Below, one piece after another: positions 43,447-52,311 of a DNA stretch of 64,000 nt; the stretch's first letter is position 1; the number at the start of each line of letters is the position of its first letter. The DNA comes from Natribacillus halophilus (lineage in GTDB: Bacteria; Bacillota; Bacilli; Bacillales; Marinococcaceae). Location of the stretch: NCBI RefSeq assembly GCF_900100185.1, contig NZ_FNEN01000002.1, positions 298,249 to 362,248 of the forward strand, given 5' to 3'. Below the pieces are notes generated by a model. It did not search any database. It saw nothing but the letters and a program-made list of their open reading frames with translations, and had not been told where the DNA came from. The position numbers were made by a program, and so were the translations under genes.

Positions 43447-45765
43447 ATGATGACGACAGTTACGACGAAGATTACAAAGGACGACGGCGCGCGTACCATG
43501 CCGTTTGATCCCGAACGTCTTTATGCATTCATTGACGAAGTCACCGTCGATATTCCCATTCAATCCTATGTTGATCAGTATAAGGAAAAAGTTATCAAAA
43601 CCATCGAAGCAAAAGAACAATTTTCCGCTGAAGAAGTGACCCAACTGTTACTCTTAACCGCCGCGGAAAATAACGATATCGATATGCCGCAATGGACGTA
43701 CACGGCCGCGAAGATTTTTCTGCGGGATCTGTACAAAAAAGCCGCGTACAACCGCAGCTACGATCCCGGGCAGAAATACGGCAGTTACTACGGCCTGCAG
43801 AAACGCCTGGGCCATTTGGGGATCTATGATCCGACCATTCTCCGGGACTACACGCGCGAGGAAATCGAAGAAGCCGCCAGTTATATCGATCCTGACAAAG
43901 ACCACCTTCTTACATATGCCGGTTTGCGAACGTTAAGCGATCGTTATCTCGCAAAAGGCTATGATGGGAAGGAAGTCTACGAACTGCCCCAGGAACGGTG
44001 GCTCACGATCGCGCTTACGCTCATGTCCCAGGAAGACCGTTCCCATCGCCTTGAACTCGTAAAAGAGGCGTATTGGGCTCTGTCCAACCTGTATATGACC
44101 GTGGCCACGCCGACTCTCGCCAACGCCGGCAAGAAAGCGGGACAGCTTTCCAGCTGCTTTATCGATACGGTGGATGACAGCCTGCAGGGCATTTACGACA
44201 GTAACACCGACATCGCCAATGTCAGCAAGTACGGTGGCGGCGTTGGGGTTTATATCGGCAAAGTCAGAGCGGCCAATTCAGATATTCGCGGGTATAAGAA
44301 TACGTCTTCTGGCGTAGTTCCCTGGATCCGCCAAATCAACAACACAGCCGTGAACGTCGATCAACTCGGCACACGCGCGGGCGCTGTTGCCGTTTATCTC
44401 GATGTGTGGCACGCGGATATTTTTGAGTTTCTTGATTTGCGACTGAACAACGGAGATGAGCGTATGCGTGCCCATGATGTTTTTACCGGCGTCACCTTGC
44501 CCGACGTGTTTATGGAAACAGTCGAAGCGCGCGGCGACTGGTATCTGTTCGACCCGCACGAAGTACGCAAAGTCTTCGGCTGGTCGCTGGAAGACAGTTA
44601 TGACGAAGAAAAAGGCAACGGCACGTTCCGTGAGCGCTATGAGCAATGCGTGCAGTCCAACGAACTGAACAGCAAGAAAAAAGTGAAAGCCATCGACATC
44701 ATGAAACGGATCATGCAATCGCAACTGGAAACCGGCACCCCCTACATGTTCTATCGCGATGAAGTCAATCGCATGAACGCAAACAAACATGAAGGGATCA
44801 TCTACAGCTCCAATCTCTGCACGGAAATCATGCAAAATATGTCAGAGACGGTCGTTATCGAGCAAATCGAGGACAACGGCGAAATCGTCGTCCGTAAAAA
44901 ACCCGGGGACTTCGTCGTTTGCAACCTTTCTTCGGTCAATCTCGGACGAGCGGTAAAAGCCGATGTACTCCCGCGACTAATTCCGATACAAGTGCGGATG
45001 CTTGATAACGTTATCGGTATCAACAATCTGCCGGTCGTTCAGGCACAGATGACCAACCATAAATATCGCGCCATCGGCCTCGGAACCTTCGGCTGGCATC
45101 ACCTGCTCACCCAGCATCGCATCGCGTGGGATGATCCGGAAGCGGAAAAACTCGCGGACCGGATCTACGAAGACATCGCTTATCGGACGATTCAGGCGAG
45201 CGCGGACCTTGCGATTGAAAAAGGCGCTTATCCCGCCTATCCCGGTTCGGAATGGGAAAACGGGCGCTACTTTGAACGGCATGGTTATTTTGATGAGGAT
45301 GAAGATGCCTCGTTCGGCAGCAACGATCATTGGAAAGCACTCGCCAAACAAGTTCAGGACACCGGGATCCGCAACGGTTATCTGCTCGCGGTTGCTCCCA
45401 ACAGCAGCACTGCGACGATCGCCGGAAGCACCGCCGGTATCGACCCGACCTTCGGACCTAGCTACGTGGAAGAGAAAAAAGACTACAGAATTACGGTGAC
45501 AGCCCCGGATATCGACGGGGAAAACTACAAATTCTATGAGAAAACAGCGTTCCAGCAAGATCAATTCGCGAGCATCCGCCACAATGCCGCGCGCCAAAAA
45601 CACGTGGACCAATCACAGTCCTTTAACCTGTATGTTCCGGCCTCCATCAAGGCGAAAACGTTGCTCGACCTGCATTTAACGGCCTGGAAATCAGGACTGA
45701 AAACGACCTATTATGTACGCAGCAGCAAAGTGGACATCCGCGAATGCGAGTGGTGTCAAAGTTGA
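43447..45765 (+). CDS. nrdE: Class I ribonucleotide reductase, large (alpha) subunit
   Basis: 772-residue catalytic subunit that reduces ribonucleotides to deoxyribonucleotides. The N-terminus (about 5-90) has an ATP-cone-like domain. The active-site cysteine and glutamate are in SSNLCTEIMQ. The redox cysteines are in QLSSCFID and CNLSSVNLG, and the C-terminal shuttle pair is in CEWCQS. The length and N-terminal cone are closer to the longer alpha chains than to short NrdE proteins of about 700 residues. It is followed by overlapping flavodoxin-like and beta-subunit genes. Two NrdR-like boxes lie upstream. Confidence 0.95.
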   Translation: MMTTVTTKITKDDGARTMPFDPERLYAFIDEVTVDIPIQSYVDQYKEKVIKTIEAKEQFSAEEVTQLLLLTAAENNDIDMPQWTYTAAKIFLRDLYKKAAYNRSYDPGQKYGSYYGLQKRLGHLGIYDPTILRDYTREEIEEAASYIDPDKDHLLTYAGLRTLSDRYLAKGYDGKEVYELPQERWLTIALTLMSQEDRSHRLELVKEAYWALSNLYMTVATPTLANAGKKAGQLSSCFIDTVDDSLQGIYDSNTDIANVSKYGGGVGVYIGKVRAANSDIRGYKNTSSGVVPWIRQINNTAVNVDQLGTRAGAVAVYLDVWHADIFEFLDLRLNNGDERMRAHDVFTGVTLPDVFMETVEARGDWYLFDPHEVRKVFGWSLEDSYDEEKGNGTFRERYEQCVQSNELNSKKKVKAIDIMKRIMQSQLETGTPYMFYRDEVNRMNANKHEGIIYSSNLCTEIMQNMSETVVIEQIEDNGEIVVRKKPGDFVVCNLSSVNLGRAVKADVLPRLIPIQVRMLDNVIGINNLPVVQAQMTNHKYRAIGLGTFGWHHLLTQHRIAWDDPEAEKLADRIYEDIAYRTIQASADLAIEKGAYPAYPGSEWENGRYFERHGYFDEDEDASFGSNDHWKALAKQVQDTGIRNGYLLAVAPNSSTATIAGSTAGIDPTFGPSYVEEKKDYRITVTAPDIDGENYKFYEKTAFQQDQFASIRHNAARQKHVDQSQSFNLYVPASIKAKTLLDLHLTAWKSGLKTTYYVRSSKVDIRECEWCQS

Positions 45766-46208
45766 CGCCTGTCCGACGCGCCCTCATCCTTTACGAATCG
45801 TTGAGCGGCAACACCGCGCAACTCGCCGCGGTGATACAGGATTTATTGGAAGAAGCCGGCGCTGCAACCGAACGCATCCACCTTCGGTCTTTTCTCGATC
45901 TTTCCTATGAAGAGGCCGAAGACATCCTGAAACCATACCGAACGATTATGATCGGTTCCTACACCGACGACAAGCACCTCCCCCCGGAACCGCTGGAAGA
46001 GTTGATGGACACACACACGTTATCCGACAAGCAAGTTGCTGCCTTCGGTACCGGGGACACGCAGTGGGGAGAGACGTATTGCCTGGCGGCCTATACGATC
46101 GCCAGGCATTATCAAAGCCCCTTTTCCGTATTGGACATCGAGCAGATGCCCTCGGGCAGTGACCAGGAAAAAATTGAAAAATGGCTGGAGGCGATTAGTG
46201 ATGACTAA
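45744..46208 (+). CDS. Flavodoxin-like protein of the RNR operon (NrdI-like)
   Basis: 154-residue FMN-binding flavodoxin fold: the phosphate loop is LYESLSGNTAQLA, and a second loop is GSYTDDKHLPPEPL. By position between alpha and beta subunits it may supply the oxidant or reductant that activates the metal centre, as NrdI does for manganese NrdF, though it is longer and more flavodoxin-like than typical NrdI. It overlaps nrdE at its start (a TTG at 45762 overlapping the nrdE stop is an alternative) and nrdF at its end. Confidence 0.85.
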   Translation: MRVVSKLTPVRRALILYESLSGNTAQLAAVIQDLLEEAGAATERIHLRSFLDLSYEEAEDILKPYRTIMIGSYTDDKHLPPEPLEELMDTHTLSDKQVAAFGTGDTQWGETYCLAAYTIARHYQSPFSVLDIEQMPSGSDQEKIEKWLEAISDD

Positions 46209-47241
46209 ACTTATGCAAAAAGTAGCGATTATGGAACCGGCCAACCCGGTAAAATCAACGGGCATTATTCACGGGAAATCCAGCGGCATTTTAAATTGGA
46301 ATGATATTGCTTATCCTTCTTTTTACCGGACGTACCGCGAACTCTTATCGAATTTCTGGATCCCGCAGGAAGTCAATATGGGCCCTGATACCAAGTCCAT
46401 TATGGAATTGTCCGATGAAGAACTGCGCGCGTATAAATTAACGATCGGTCTGCTGGCCACATTGGATACGCCCCAGGCACGGCTCATTCACGGCGTGAGC
46501 GAATACGTGAGCGATGACAGCGTCCATGCTATCGCGGCCATTATCGCCCAGCAGGAAGTGGTGCACAATGAAAGTTATTCGTACGCCCTCTCCACCTTGT
46601 TCAGCTTTGAAGAGCAAAAAGAAATCTTCGATGACGCGCGGCGCCACCCAACGATCATCGCCCGCAATGAACGGATCATGCAGGCATACGATGATTTCAT
46701 TCAAAACCCGACCGAAGAAAAGCTCGTCCGCGTGATCGTCTATTCGCTCATTCTTGAAGGCATCTTCTTTTACAGCGGTTTTGCCTTCTTCTATAACCTG
46801 GCCAGACAACAAAAGATGAACGCGACCGCCCAGATCATCAGCTTTATCAATCGCGATGAACTCGTGCACGGCAAATTCATGTCTGAACTGTTGCGCGCCA
46901 TTCTCGGGGAAAACCCGAATCTGAACGATGAAGCGCTCACCGAGTTCATCGAAACCGAGTTCCAGGAAGCCGTTGAATCCGAAATCGCCTGGTCCAATGA
47001 AGTCCTCGATGGCATCGTCGGCATCGACCTCGATGAAATGCACACGTATATTAAATACCGCGCCAACAAAATGCTGAAAATGCTCGGCATCGACCCGATC
47101 TATCCCGACGCCCTGGAAAACGGCATGCCTTGGATTAAAGCCTTCGTCGACAATTTCGACGAAACGAAAACCGACTTCTTCGAAGCCCGCAACCGCAGCT
47201 ATGAGAAAGTGGATGCCGATAATGAGTTTGATGAACTGTAA
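46201..47241 (+). CDS. nrdF: Class I ribonucleotide reductase, small (beta) subunit
   Basis: 346-residue ferritin-like radical-generating subunit. Metal ligands are Asp89 (LATLDTPQ), Glu119 and His122 (QQEVVHNESYSY), Glu186 (LILEGIFFYS), and Glu220 and His223 (RDELVHGKF). The radical tyrosine is the family Tyr in ESYSY (Tyr126). The ATG at 46201 lies inside the end of the flavodoxin-like gene. A terminator follows. Confidence 0.94.
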   Translation: MTKLMQKVAIMEPANPVKSTGIIHGKSSGILNWNDIAYPSFYRTYRELLSNFWIPQEVNMGPDTKSIMELSDEELRAYKLTIGLLATLDTPQARLIHGVSEYVSDDSVHAIAAIIAQQEVVHNESYSYALSTLFSFEEQKEIFDDARRHPTIIARNERIMQAYDDFIQNPTEEKLVRVIVYSLILEGIFFYSGFAFFYNLARQQKMNATAQIISFINRDELVHGKFMSELLRAILGENPNLNDEALTEFIETEFQEAVESEIAWSNEVLDGIVGIDLDEMHTYIKYRANKMLKMLGIDPIYPDALENGMPWIKAFVDNFDETKTDFFEARNRSYEKVDADNEFDEL

Positions 47242-47254
47242 AAATGAAAGGAAG

Positions 47255-47283
47255 GGCTGTCCAATGCCGGACAGCCCTGTTTA
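47255..47283 (+). terminator. Terminator of the RNR operon
   Basis: AGGGCTGTCC / GGACAGCCCT around AATGCC, then TGTTTAT. Confidence 0.85.
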
Positions 47284-47530
47284 TCCATGGTATAATTTGT
47301 TCAGGAGCCCGCAGGCTGAAAGACAGTGACAACCCAATCACCTCATGAGCAAGGAGGTGATTGCCATAAGTAGACGACGAAGAAAAAAAGCCGAAACAAC
47401 AAAGAAATGGACACTCCGGGCGATAAAAATCCGTGCATTAGACGGGTTCATCCGATGCGTGTCCAACAAAAATCGAAAAAAATATACAAAAAAACGTCCA
47501 GACCCCACAGTCCAGACGTTTTTGTAACCT
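47284..47530 (+). ncRNA. Short transcription unit with masked ribosome site
   Basis: A TATAAT box (about 47290) is followed by a structured leader. There AATCACCTC (47336-47344) is complementary to GAGGTGATT (47354-47362), which contains a strong ribosome site. A lysine/arginine-rich frame of about 55 codons without an ATG at the right distance follows. The unit ends in a terminator (AAAAACGTC / GACGTTTTT) near 47490-47526. The layout recalls type I toxin mRNAs, but the peptide has no membrane helix. Whether it codes is uncertain. Confidence 0.35.
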
Positions 47531-47742
47531 TAAAGCTATGCAAGATGTTTACCATAAGCGACGACATTGAGTTCAGCCATAACACAACTTTGGTGGCTAC
47601 GGGCAGCGTAGCCACATTGTTTCTTATCTGCCAAAAAAGTTTTTCTTTTATAGAGCGGAACAATAAGAACGTACAGGTGGTGGTATATTGATGCAATTGT
47701 TATAATAGGAGCTAGAATGTTTATCGGAGGTGCTGCATTAAA

Positions 47743-48657
47743 GTGGGGAAAAGACTCGGACTGTTTATTTTAACGAATATTCTTGTATTAACCACCGTCG
47801 CCATCGTATGGTCGTTGATCGTATCATTTACGGATATCGACGGCTCTTTTCAGACGAGCGACGGTGTTCTGGGTATTAATGTTTTATCGCTGATGATTTT
47901 TAGTTTGTTGCTTGGATTTGGGGGCGCCCTGATCTCCCTCGCCATGTCCCGCTGGATGGCGAAGAAAATGATGCGGGTGAAAGTGCTGGATCCTGAGGAT
48001 AATTTGAGCCAGGCGGAACGCGCGGTTGTGGAAAAAGTACATCGCATGGCGCGTGCAGCAGGGCTTGTGCATATGCCGGAAGTCGGGGTATATCAATCGA
48101 AAGAAGTGAACGCTTTCGCCACCGGCCCTACCAAAAAACGTTCGCTTATCGCTGTATCAGCCGGCTTGTTGCAGGAGATGGATGAAGATGCCGTCGAAGG
48201 GGTTATTGCTCACGAGGTAGCCCACGTGGACAACGGTGACATGGTCACGATGACGTTACTGCAAGGGATCGTCAACACCTTTGTCGTCTTCTTGTCTCGC
48301 GTGGCCGCCATTATACTCTCACGGTTAGTACGCTCGGAGCTGCAGTTTATCGTACGGTTTGCGGCCATTATTATTTTGCAAATCCTCTTTTCCATCCTCG
48401 GCAGCCTGGTCGTCAACGCGTTCTCGCGCCGCAGGGAATACCACGCCGATCGCGGCGGAGCCGATTTTGCCGGCAAGGACAAAATGACCCATGCCCTGCG
48501 CTCGCTGCAGCAACATGTCAACCGGGCACAAGTGGATGACCGGACCGACGACTCCGCGCTGCAAACGATGAAAATTAACAACAAAGGCGGCGTCGCGCAC
48601 CTGTTTTCCTCCCACCCGGATTTGGAAGACCGCATTGCGCAACTAGAGCGGATGTAG
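47743..48657 (+). CDS. htpX: Membrane zinc metalloprotease HtpX
   Basis: 304-residue M48 protease of membrane-protein quality control. Two N-terminal helices (about 5-30 and 44-68) and a second pair after the active site are visible. HEVAH (157-161) in [14 protein letters not shown] is the zinc motif, with the third ligand Glu in [12 protein letters not shown]. The start is GTG at 47743 with GGAGGTG before it. It stands alone with its own TATAAT box near 47701. Confidence 0.95.
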   Translation: MGKRLGLFILTNILVLTTVAIVWSLIVSFTDIDGSFQTSDGVLGINVLSLMIFSLLLGFGGALISLAMSRWMAKKMMRVKVLDPEDNLSQAERAVVEKVHRMARAAGLVHMPEVGVYQSKEVNAFATGPTKKRSLIAVSAGLLQEMDEDAVEGVIAHEVAHVDNGDMVTMTLLQGIVNTFVVFLSRVAAIILSRLVRSELQFIVRFAAIIILQILFSILGSLVVNAFSRRREYHADRGGADFAGKDKMTHALRSLQQHVNRAQVDDRTDDSALQTMKINNKGGVAHLFSSHPDLEDRIAQLERM

Positions 48658-48660
48658 TGA

Positions 48661-48704
48661 AAAAAGGAGGCTTTCACCAACCACTGGTGGGGGTCTCCCT
48701 TTAT
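48661..48704 (+). terminator. Terminator after htpX
   Basis: AAAGGAGGCTTTCACCA pairs imperfectly with TGGTGGGGGTCTCCCTTT, followed by ATTATT. Confidence 0.75.
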
Positions 48705-48827
48705 TATTATGACTTGGTTAAGTAAAATTTGCTCATGGAAAAATATACTGCATGTACTATACTATAGCTGTAGCCGGTTACTGTGTAGGGAACGGCTATC
48801 ACTCCCGATAGAAAGGGGGTGAGAATA

Positions 48828-48950
48828 TTGGCAGAGGCGTTATTTCTACTGTTGCTATACTTGCTTGTACAAGCAGTATGGGACAGAAAGAAAGTAAGAC
48901 AAGCCTTGCGCCGGCTTGCCTTACAATGCGCCGATTGGTTCAAAGATTGA
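48828..48950 (+). CDS. Small membrane peptide, 40 residues
   Basis: A strong AAAGGGGGTGA site precedes TTG at 48828, opening 40 codons to TGA. The peptide has a leucine-rich helix (LFLLLLYLLVQAVW) and a basic amphipathic tail (DRKKVRQALRRLALQCADWF). Size and pattern are like type I toxin or regulatory membrane peptides. A TATACT-like box lies near 48756. A stable hairpin (AGAAGGGG / CCCCTTCT) at 48970-48990 follows. Family not recognised. Confidence 0.55.
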   Translation: MAEALFLLLLYLLVQAVWDRKKVRQALRRLALQCADWFKD

Positions 48951-49091
48951 ATCAATCGCCATATTCACCAGAAGGGGACCTTCCCCTTCTCCCTATACAG
49001 TATTATACAACAACTGTTAAAAATATGCTACCTTACTATACGAACGAAGCGCAGGGCGGTCAAATGGCCCGGTCGCCCCTGGCCAAGATTA
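48951..49091. other. Gap after the small peptide
   Basis: Holds the hairpin AGAAGGGG / CCCCTTCT near 48970-48990, which may end the small-peptide transcript. No gene is seen. Confidence 0.4.
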
Positions 49092-49248
49092 TTACGGACA
49101 ATTTCTACCGCTTGAACACTCGGTTTGTCCGTATAAACGACTCTTTCGGACATTTTTTTGCCGATCGATGCTGGTTATGTCCATATGAGCCTCTCATTCG
49201 GACAATTTATGCTGATCAACCCCTGCTTTTGTCCGTATGGACGACATG
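49092..49248. repeat. 52-bp tandem array, family C, locus 2
   Basis: Units at 49092, 49144 and 49197 (52, 53 and 52 bases). Unit 1 has TACGGACA paired with TGTCCGTA, where copies at the other locus have TTCGGACA with TGTCCGAA, a compensatory change. Same family as 19612-19765. Confidence 0.92.
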
Positions 49249-49299
49249 CGCACAGTTTAGAAAGGTGTTCGAGTACGGCGCTAGAGCCTACGCCACTGT

Positions 49300-50667
49300 T
49301 CAACTCATGAGCACCGAAAAACCATAAGCGACCAAAATGATAAACGTGAGAAAAACGAGTGCAAACGGGATATTTCTTTTAATGATCGCGAACGGAGACA
49401 CCCTTAACTGCATTGCGAGAATGGTCGGCGTAACATTGAGCGGTCCGATCATGATTGTGCAAAGCCCTCCCCCGATGAGCAATATACTTACACCATAGGG
49501 GTAGGCCGCAACCACATCTCCGAGAAACGGTGTGATTAACGCAATCGAAATCAATGGATGAAAACCGATAAGGGCGAGCCCGAAAATAAAGAAGCCAATG
49601 ATGGCATAAAAAAGCAAAACCGTATAATTGTCATACACGTGCTGAAGCATCATCTGCAACTGTTCAAACACGCCCGTGTACGGGAAAACCTCGACGAAGA
49701 AACCGGCCGACAAAAACAAAAAGAACAACCCGTGCATTTGCCCGGCATTTCCCTTCACCCGCGTAAAAGCCAGCGTCCGAAACCTCTTTCCCCTTTTTAT
49801 GAACAACGCCCAGCCGTACGTAAAAGGCACAATCAAGGTCGTTACGATAAACAAAAAGGTCTGTGTACTTAGCGTGTTAAACAGAAGCACGAGCACAATA
49901 AAAGTAGTGATCGCGAGTCCCATCTGCAAAAGTTTTTTCGTTACATGTTTTTGCCCGTTTCCTTCGCCCGCTTCAAGGGCATCAATGTTGATCCCTTTGT
50001 ATCGCCTGCTGTGCAAATACCAATCGACACTCATGAACAGAATGCTGATCACAAGTAACGTTGGCAGTAATGTCAAAAAGTTTTGCCCGGTTATGTCAAT
50101 GGTCGCCGCCACCAGCATCTCCGTTGGGCTCCACAACAATACAAAGGCGTACGCCCGGAGTAAGCTGTGGGAAAAAAATTGCTGGATTTTTTCTTTTCCC
50201 AATGACTTGATTTTATTATTCACCGCGGAAACGACCACCGGTACCGTCGCCACGTTCAGGAATAAAGTGAGCATATAGGTGACCAAAGACGTTCGCCGGT
50301 AAAGCGTTGTGGCCGTGGGCCGCGGCCCGTGACTGATTATGTTCCCCAAGGCTTGATCATAGCGGCCAATAGATATGACCACGCTCATACACGGCAATAA
50401 AAACAGCAAGGATAATAATCCCCCGAGTGACCCGAATAATGACAAAAAGGGCTCATCAATCGGCATCACGGTCACATAAGAAATAATCGCCAGCAACAAG
50501 AAAGACAGGCCCACCCATGTATACAGCGGACCCGCTTTTTTTACCGTTAATAAGATGATGGCTATTGAAGTGATGCCAATGACATTTTGCAATGCTTCCA
50601 GTGCAAAGACTTCATTCAATAAGTAACTGCCCACGAGGATGATAAATAAATAAAATATATGTGACAC
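49300..50667 (-). CDS. Polytopic membrane protein, probable ion-transporter-like
   Basis: About 455 residues with roughly 11-12 membrane helices. The C-terminal block IGFHPLISIALITPFLGDVV ... GGGLCTIMIGPLNVTPTILA has the re-entrant, Pro/Gly-rich look of the ion-transporter superfamily (CitMHS, ArsB, DASS relatives). I cannot name the substrate. The start is uncertain: the open frame extends into aroD, and GTG at 50667 (VSHIFYLFIILVGSYLL) is the first plausible start after the aroD stop. Confidence 0.75.
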   Translation of the reverse strand: MSHIFYLFIILVGSYLLNEVFALEALQNVIGITSIAIILLTVKKAGPLYTWVGLSFLLLAIISYVTVMPIDEPFLSLFGSLGGLLSLLFLLPCMSVVISIGRYDQALGNIISHGPRPTATTLYRRTSLVTYMLTLFLNVATVPVVVSAVNNKIKSLGKEKIQQFFSHSLLRAYAFVLLWSPTEMLVAATIDITGQNFLTLLPTLLVISILFMSVDWYLHSRRYKGINIDALEAGEGNGQKHVTKKLLQMGLAITTFIVLVLLFNTLSTQTFLFIVTTLIVPFTYGWALFIKRGKRFRTLAFTRVKGNAGQMHGLFFLFLSAGFFVEVFPYTGVFEQLQMMLQHVYDNYTVLLFYAIIGFFIFGLALIGFHPLISIALITPFLGDVVAAYPYGVSILLIGGGLCTIMIGPLNVTPTILAMQLRVSPFAIIKRNIPFALVFLTFIILVAYGFSVLMS

Positions 50668-50707
50668 CTGCTTAACTTTGAAATCTGGATATCCATATAT
50701 TATATGA

Positions 50708-51472
50708 TTACATATTCCGATCCAGAATACGAAGGACTTGCTCAACGTCCGCGAGCGGGAGTTGCCCCGGGGCGGAAGATTGCGATCCCGACGCAAACGT
50801 CAGCGCAGAGCCGAATATGCCTCCCGCCAATCTGGAAATCATACCATCCCCGCCCATGGCCATCGAAATCAGTGGGAGGGGGATCTCGCGGCTCATCTCT
50901 TCTGTGACTTGCAACAGTTTGAGAACATCCGCTTTTGATTGGGGCATAACCGCGATTTTGGCAACATCTGCTCCAAGATCGACAGCGTTATTGATTTTTT
51001 CCTTTAACACTTCCGACGGGGGCGTTTCCATAAAATTATGATAGGAGAGAACGACGTCAATCCCTTTCTCTTGCGCCTGCCCTTGTAGATGGCGAATGTC
51101 CTTCTCCCGCTGGCTTAATTCAATATCGATGCCTTGCACAGCCTTGTTTTTGATGACGGCTTCGTAAAGGTTCACCACTTCTTTTTCGGCGAGCGGAGTC
51201 GCTTGCCCCCCTTCTGCTTCCGATCGTCTCGTGAACAGTAGCGGGCGTTTTGTTTTTCTGTTTATGTCTTTTGCCATTTTGGTGACGGTTTTTATGTTCT
51301 TGATTTTTTCGAAATAATCCACCCGCCACTCGAAGACTTCTGGCGATTGTTTGGATCCCTGTTTAAGTTGTTTTCGCAATGCTGTTGCGCTTTCACCAAC
51401 CAACGGAACACAAATTTTTGGCTGGATGGCTTCGTCGTCTTGTCGTGCTTGCAATTGTAACCCTTGCTTCAT
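50708..51472 (-). CDS. aroD: 3-dehydroquinate dehydratase, type I
   Basis: 254-residue shikimate-pathway enzyme that dehydrates 3-dehydroquinate through a Schiff base. Active-site residues are Glu48 (FEWRVDYF), Arg82/83 (FTRRSEAEGG), His145 (LSYHNF) and Lys172 (ADVAKIAVM), with the lid segment SQSSAPGQLP. It is divergent from aroK, the next shikimate-pathway kinase, so the pair is functionally linked. Confidence 0.94.
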   Translation of the reverse strand: MKQGLQLQARQDDEAIQPKICVPLVGESATALRKQLKQGSKQSPEVFEWRVDYFEKIKNIKTVTKMAKDINRKTKRPLLFTRRSEAEGGQATPLAEKEVVNLYEAVIKNKAVQGIDIELSQREKDIRHLQGQAQEKGIDVVLSYHNFMETPPSEVLKEKINNAVDLGADVAKIAVMPQSKADVLKLLQVTEEMSREIPLPLISMAMGGDGMISRLAGGIFGSALTFASGSQSSAPGQLPLADVEQVLRILDRNM

Positions 51473-51551
51473 CTCAGATCCTCCTCGTTGCTTTTCAAGT
51501 ATGATTTGCTACAATAGCAATTAATTAAGTTATGAAAGCGGGGTTGTTCAC

Positions 51552-52067
51552 GTGGCAACATCTATAGACGAAAACATTCTTCTCACGGGCTTCATGGGCT
51601 CCGGCAAAACGATGATCGGTGAAGCCCTGGCCAAAAAGCTTAACAAACCGTTCGCGGATATTGATAAAATTATTGAAAATAAAGAAGGCATGCCCATAAA
51701 GGACATTTTCAAAAATGAGGGCGAGGCGGCCTTTCGCGCTAAAGAAAAAAAAGAAATCACCGATTATTTGCATGCCGACAACAACGCGGTGATATCCGTA
51801 GGTGGCGGTGCCTTCCTCCAGGAAGAAACCCGTGACCTTTGCCTGCAAAAGGCGACGGTCGTCTTTCTACATATCTCCTGGGATGCGTGGCTTGATCGTA
51901 TGGATATGATTGTTGCGACGCGGCCTGTGCTGCACGGCAAAACGATATCGGACATCTACAAGCTCTATGAAGAGCGGCAAGCCATTTATGCCCACCACCA
52001 TCATAGCATAACTGTGGACTATCTCGATGCCGAAGAAGCCAGCGATAAAATTATTGAAGTGATTTGA
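51552..52067 (+). CDS. aroK: Shikimate kinase
   Basis: 171-residue NMP-kinase-fold enzyme that phosphorylates shikimate with ATP. The P-loop is GFMGSGKT (13-20), the shikimate-binding acids are Asp36/Asp38 (FADID), Arg62 lies in FRAKE, and the GGG loop is SVGGGAF. The lid contains TRPVLHG. The start is GTG at 51552 with a modest GGGG site. Divergent from aroD. Confidence 0.94.
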   Translation: MATSIDENILLTGFMGSGKTMIGEALAKKLNKPFADIDKIIENKEGMPIKDIFKNEGEAAFRAKEKKEITDYLHADNNAVISVGGGAFLQEETRDLCLQKATVVFLHISWDAWLDRMDMIVATRPVLHGKTISDIYKLYEERQAIYAHHHHSITVDYLDAEEASDKIIEVI

Positions 52068-52116
52068 AATTTATCAGCCATTCGGGAATTCTCCTCCCTC
52101 TTTTGGTAGGGAGGAT

Positions 52117-52311
52117 TCACTCTTCCCAAAACAAGTCATCCAACGTCTTGGATAACGCTTTGCAGATCGAGATGCATAGCGCGAGACTTGGATTATACTT
52201 CCCCAGCTCAATCAAACCAATCGTCTGGCGCGAGACGCCGACCAATTTTGCCAACTGCGCTTGGGACAGGTCCTTTTCCACTCTTGCAACCTTCATTTTA
52301 ATATTCTTCAT
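52117..52311 (-). CDS. XRE family helix-turn-helix regulator
   Basis: 64-residue regulator, essentially one helix-turn-helix domain: MKVARVEKDLSQAQLAKLVG, then VSRQTIGLIELGKYNPSLAL. Its ATG directly follows the stop of the membrane protein gene upstream, so both are cotranslated. In Bacillus such YvaO/YgzD-like small regulators usually control their adjacent membrane protein operon. Confidence 0.92.
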   Translation of the reverse strand: MKNIKMKVARVEKDLSQAQLAKLVGVSRQTIGLIELGKYNPSLALCISICKALSKTLDDLFWEE

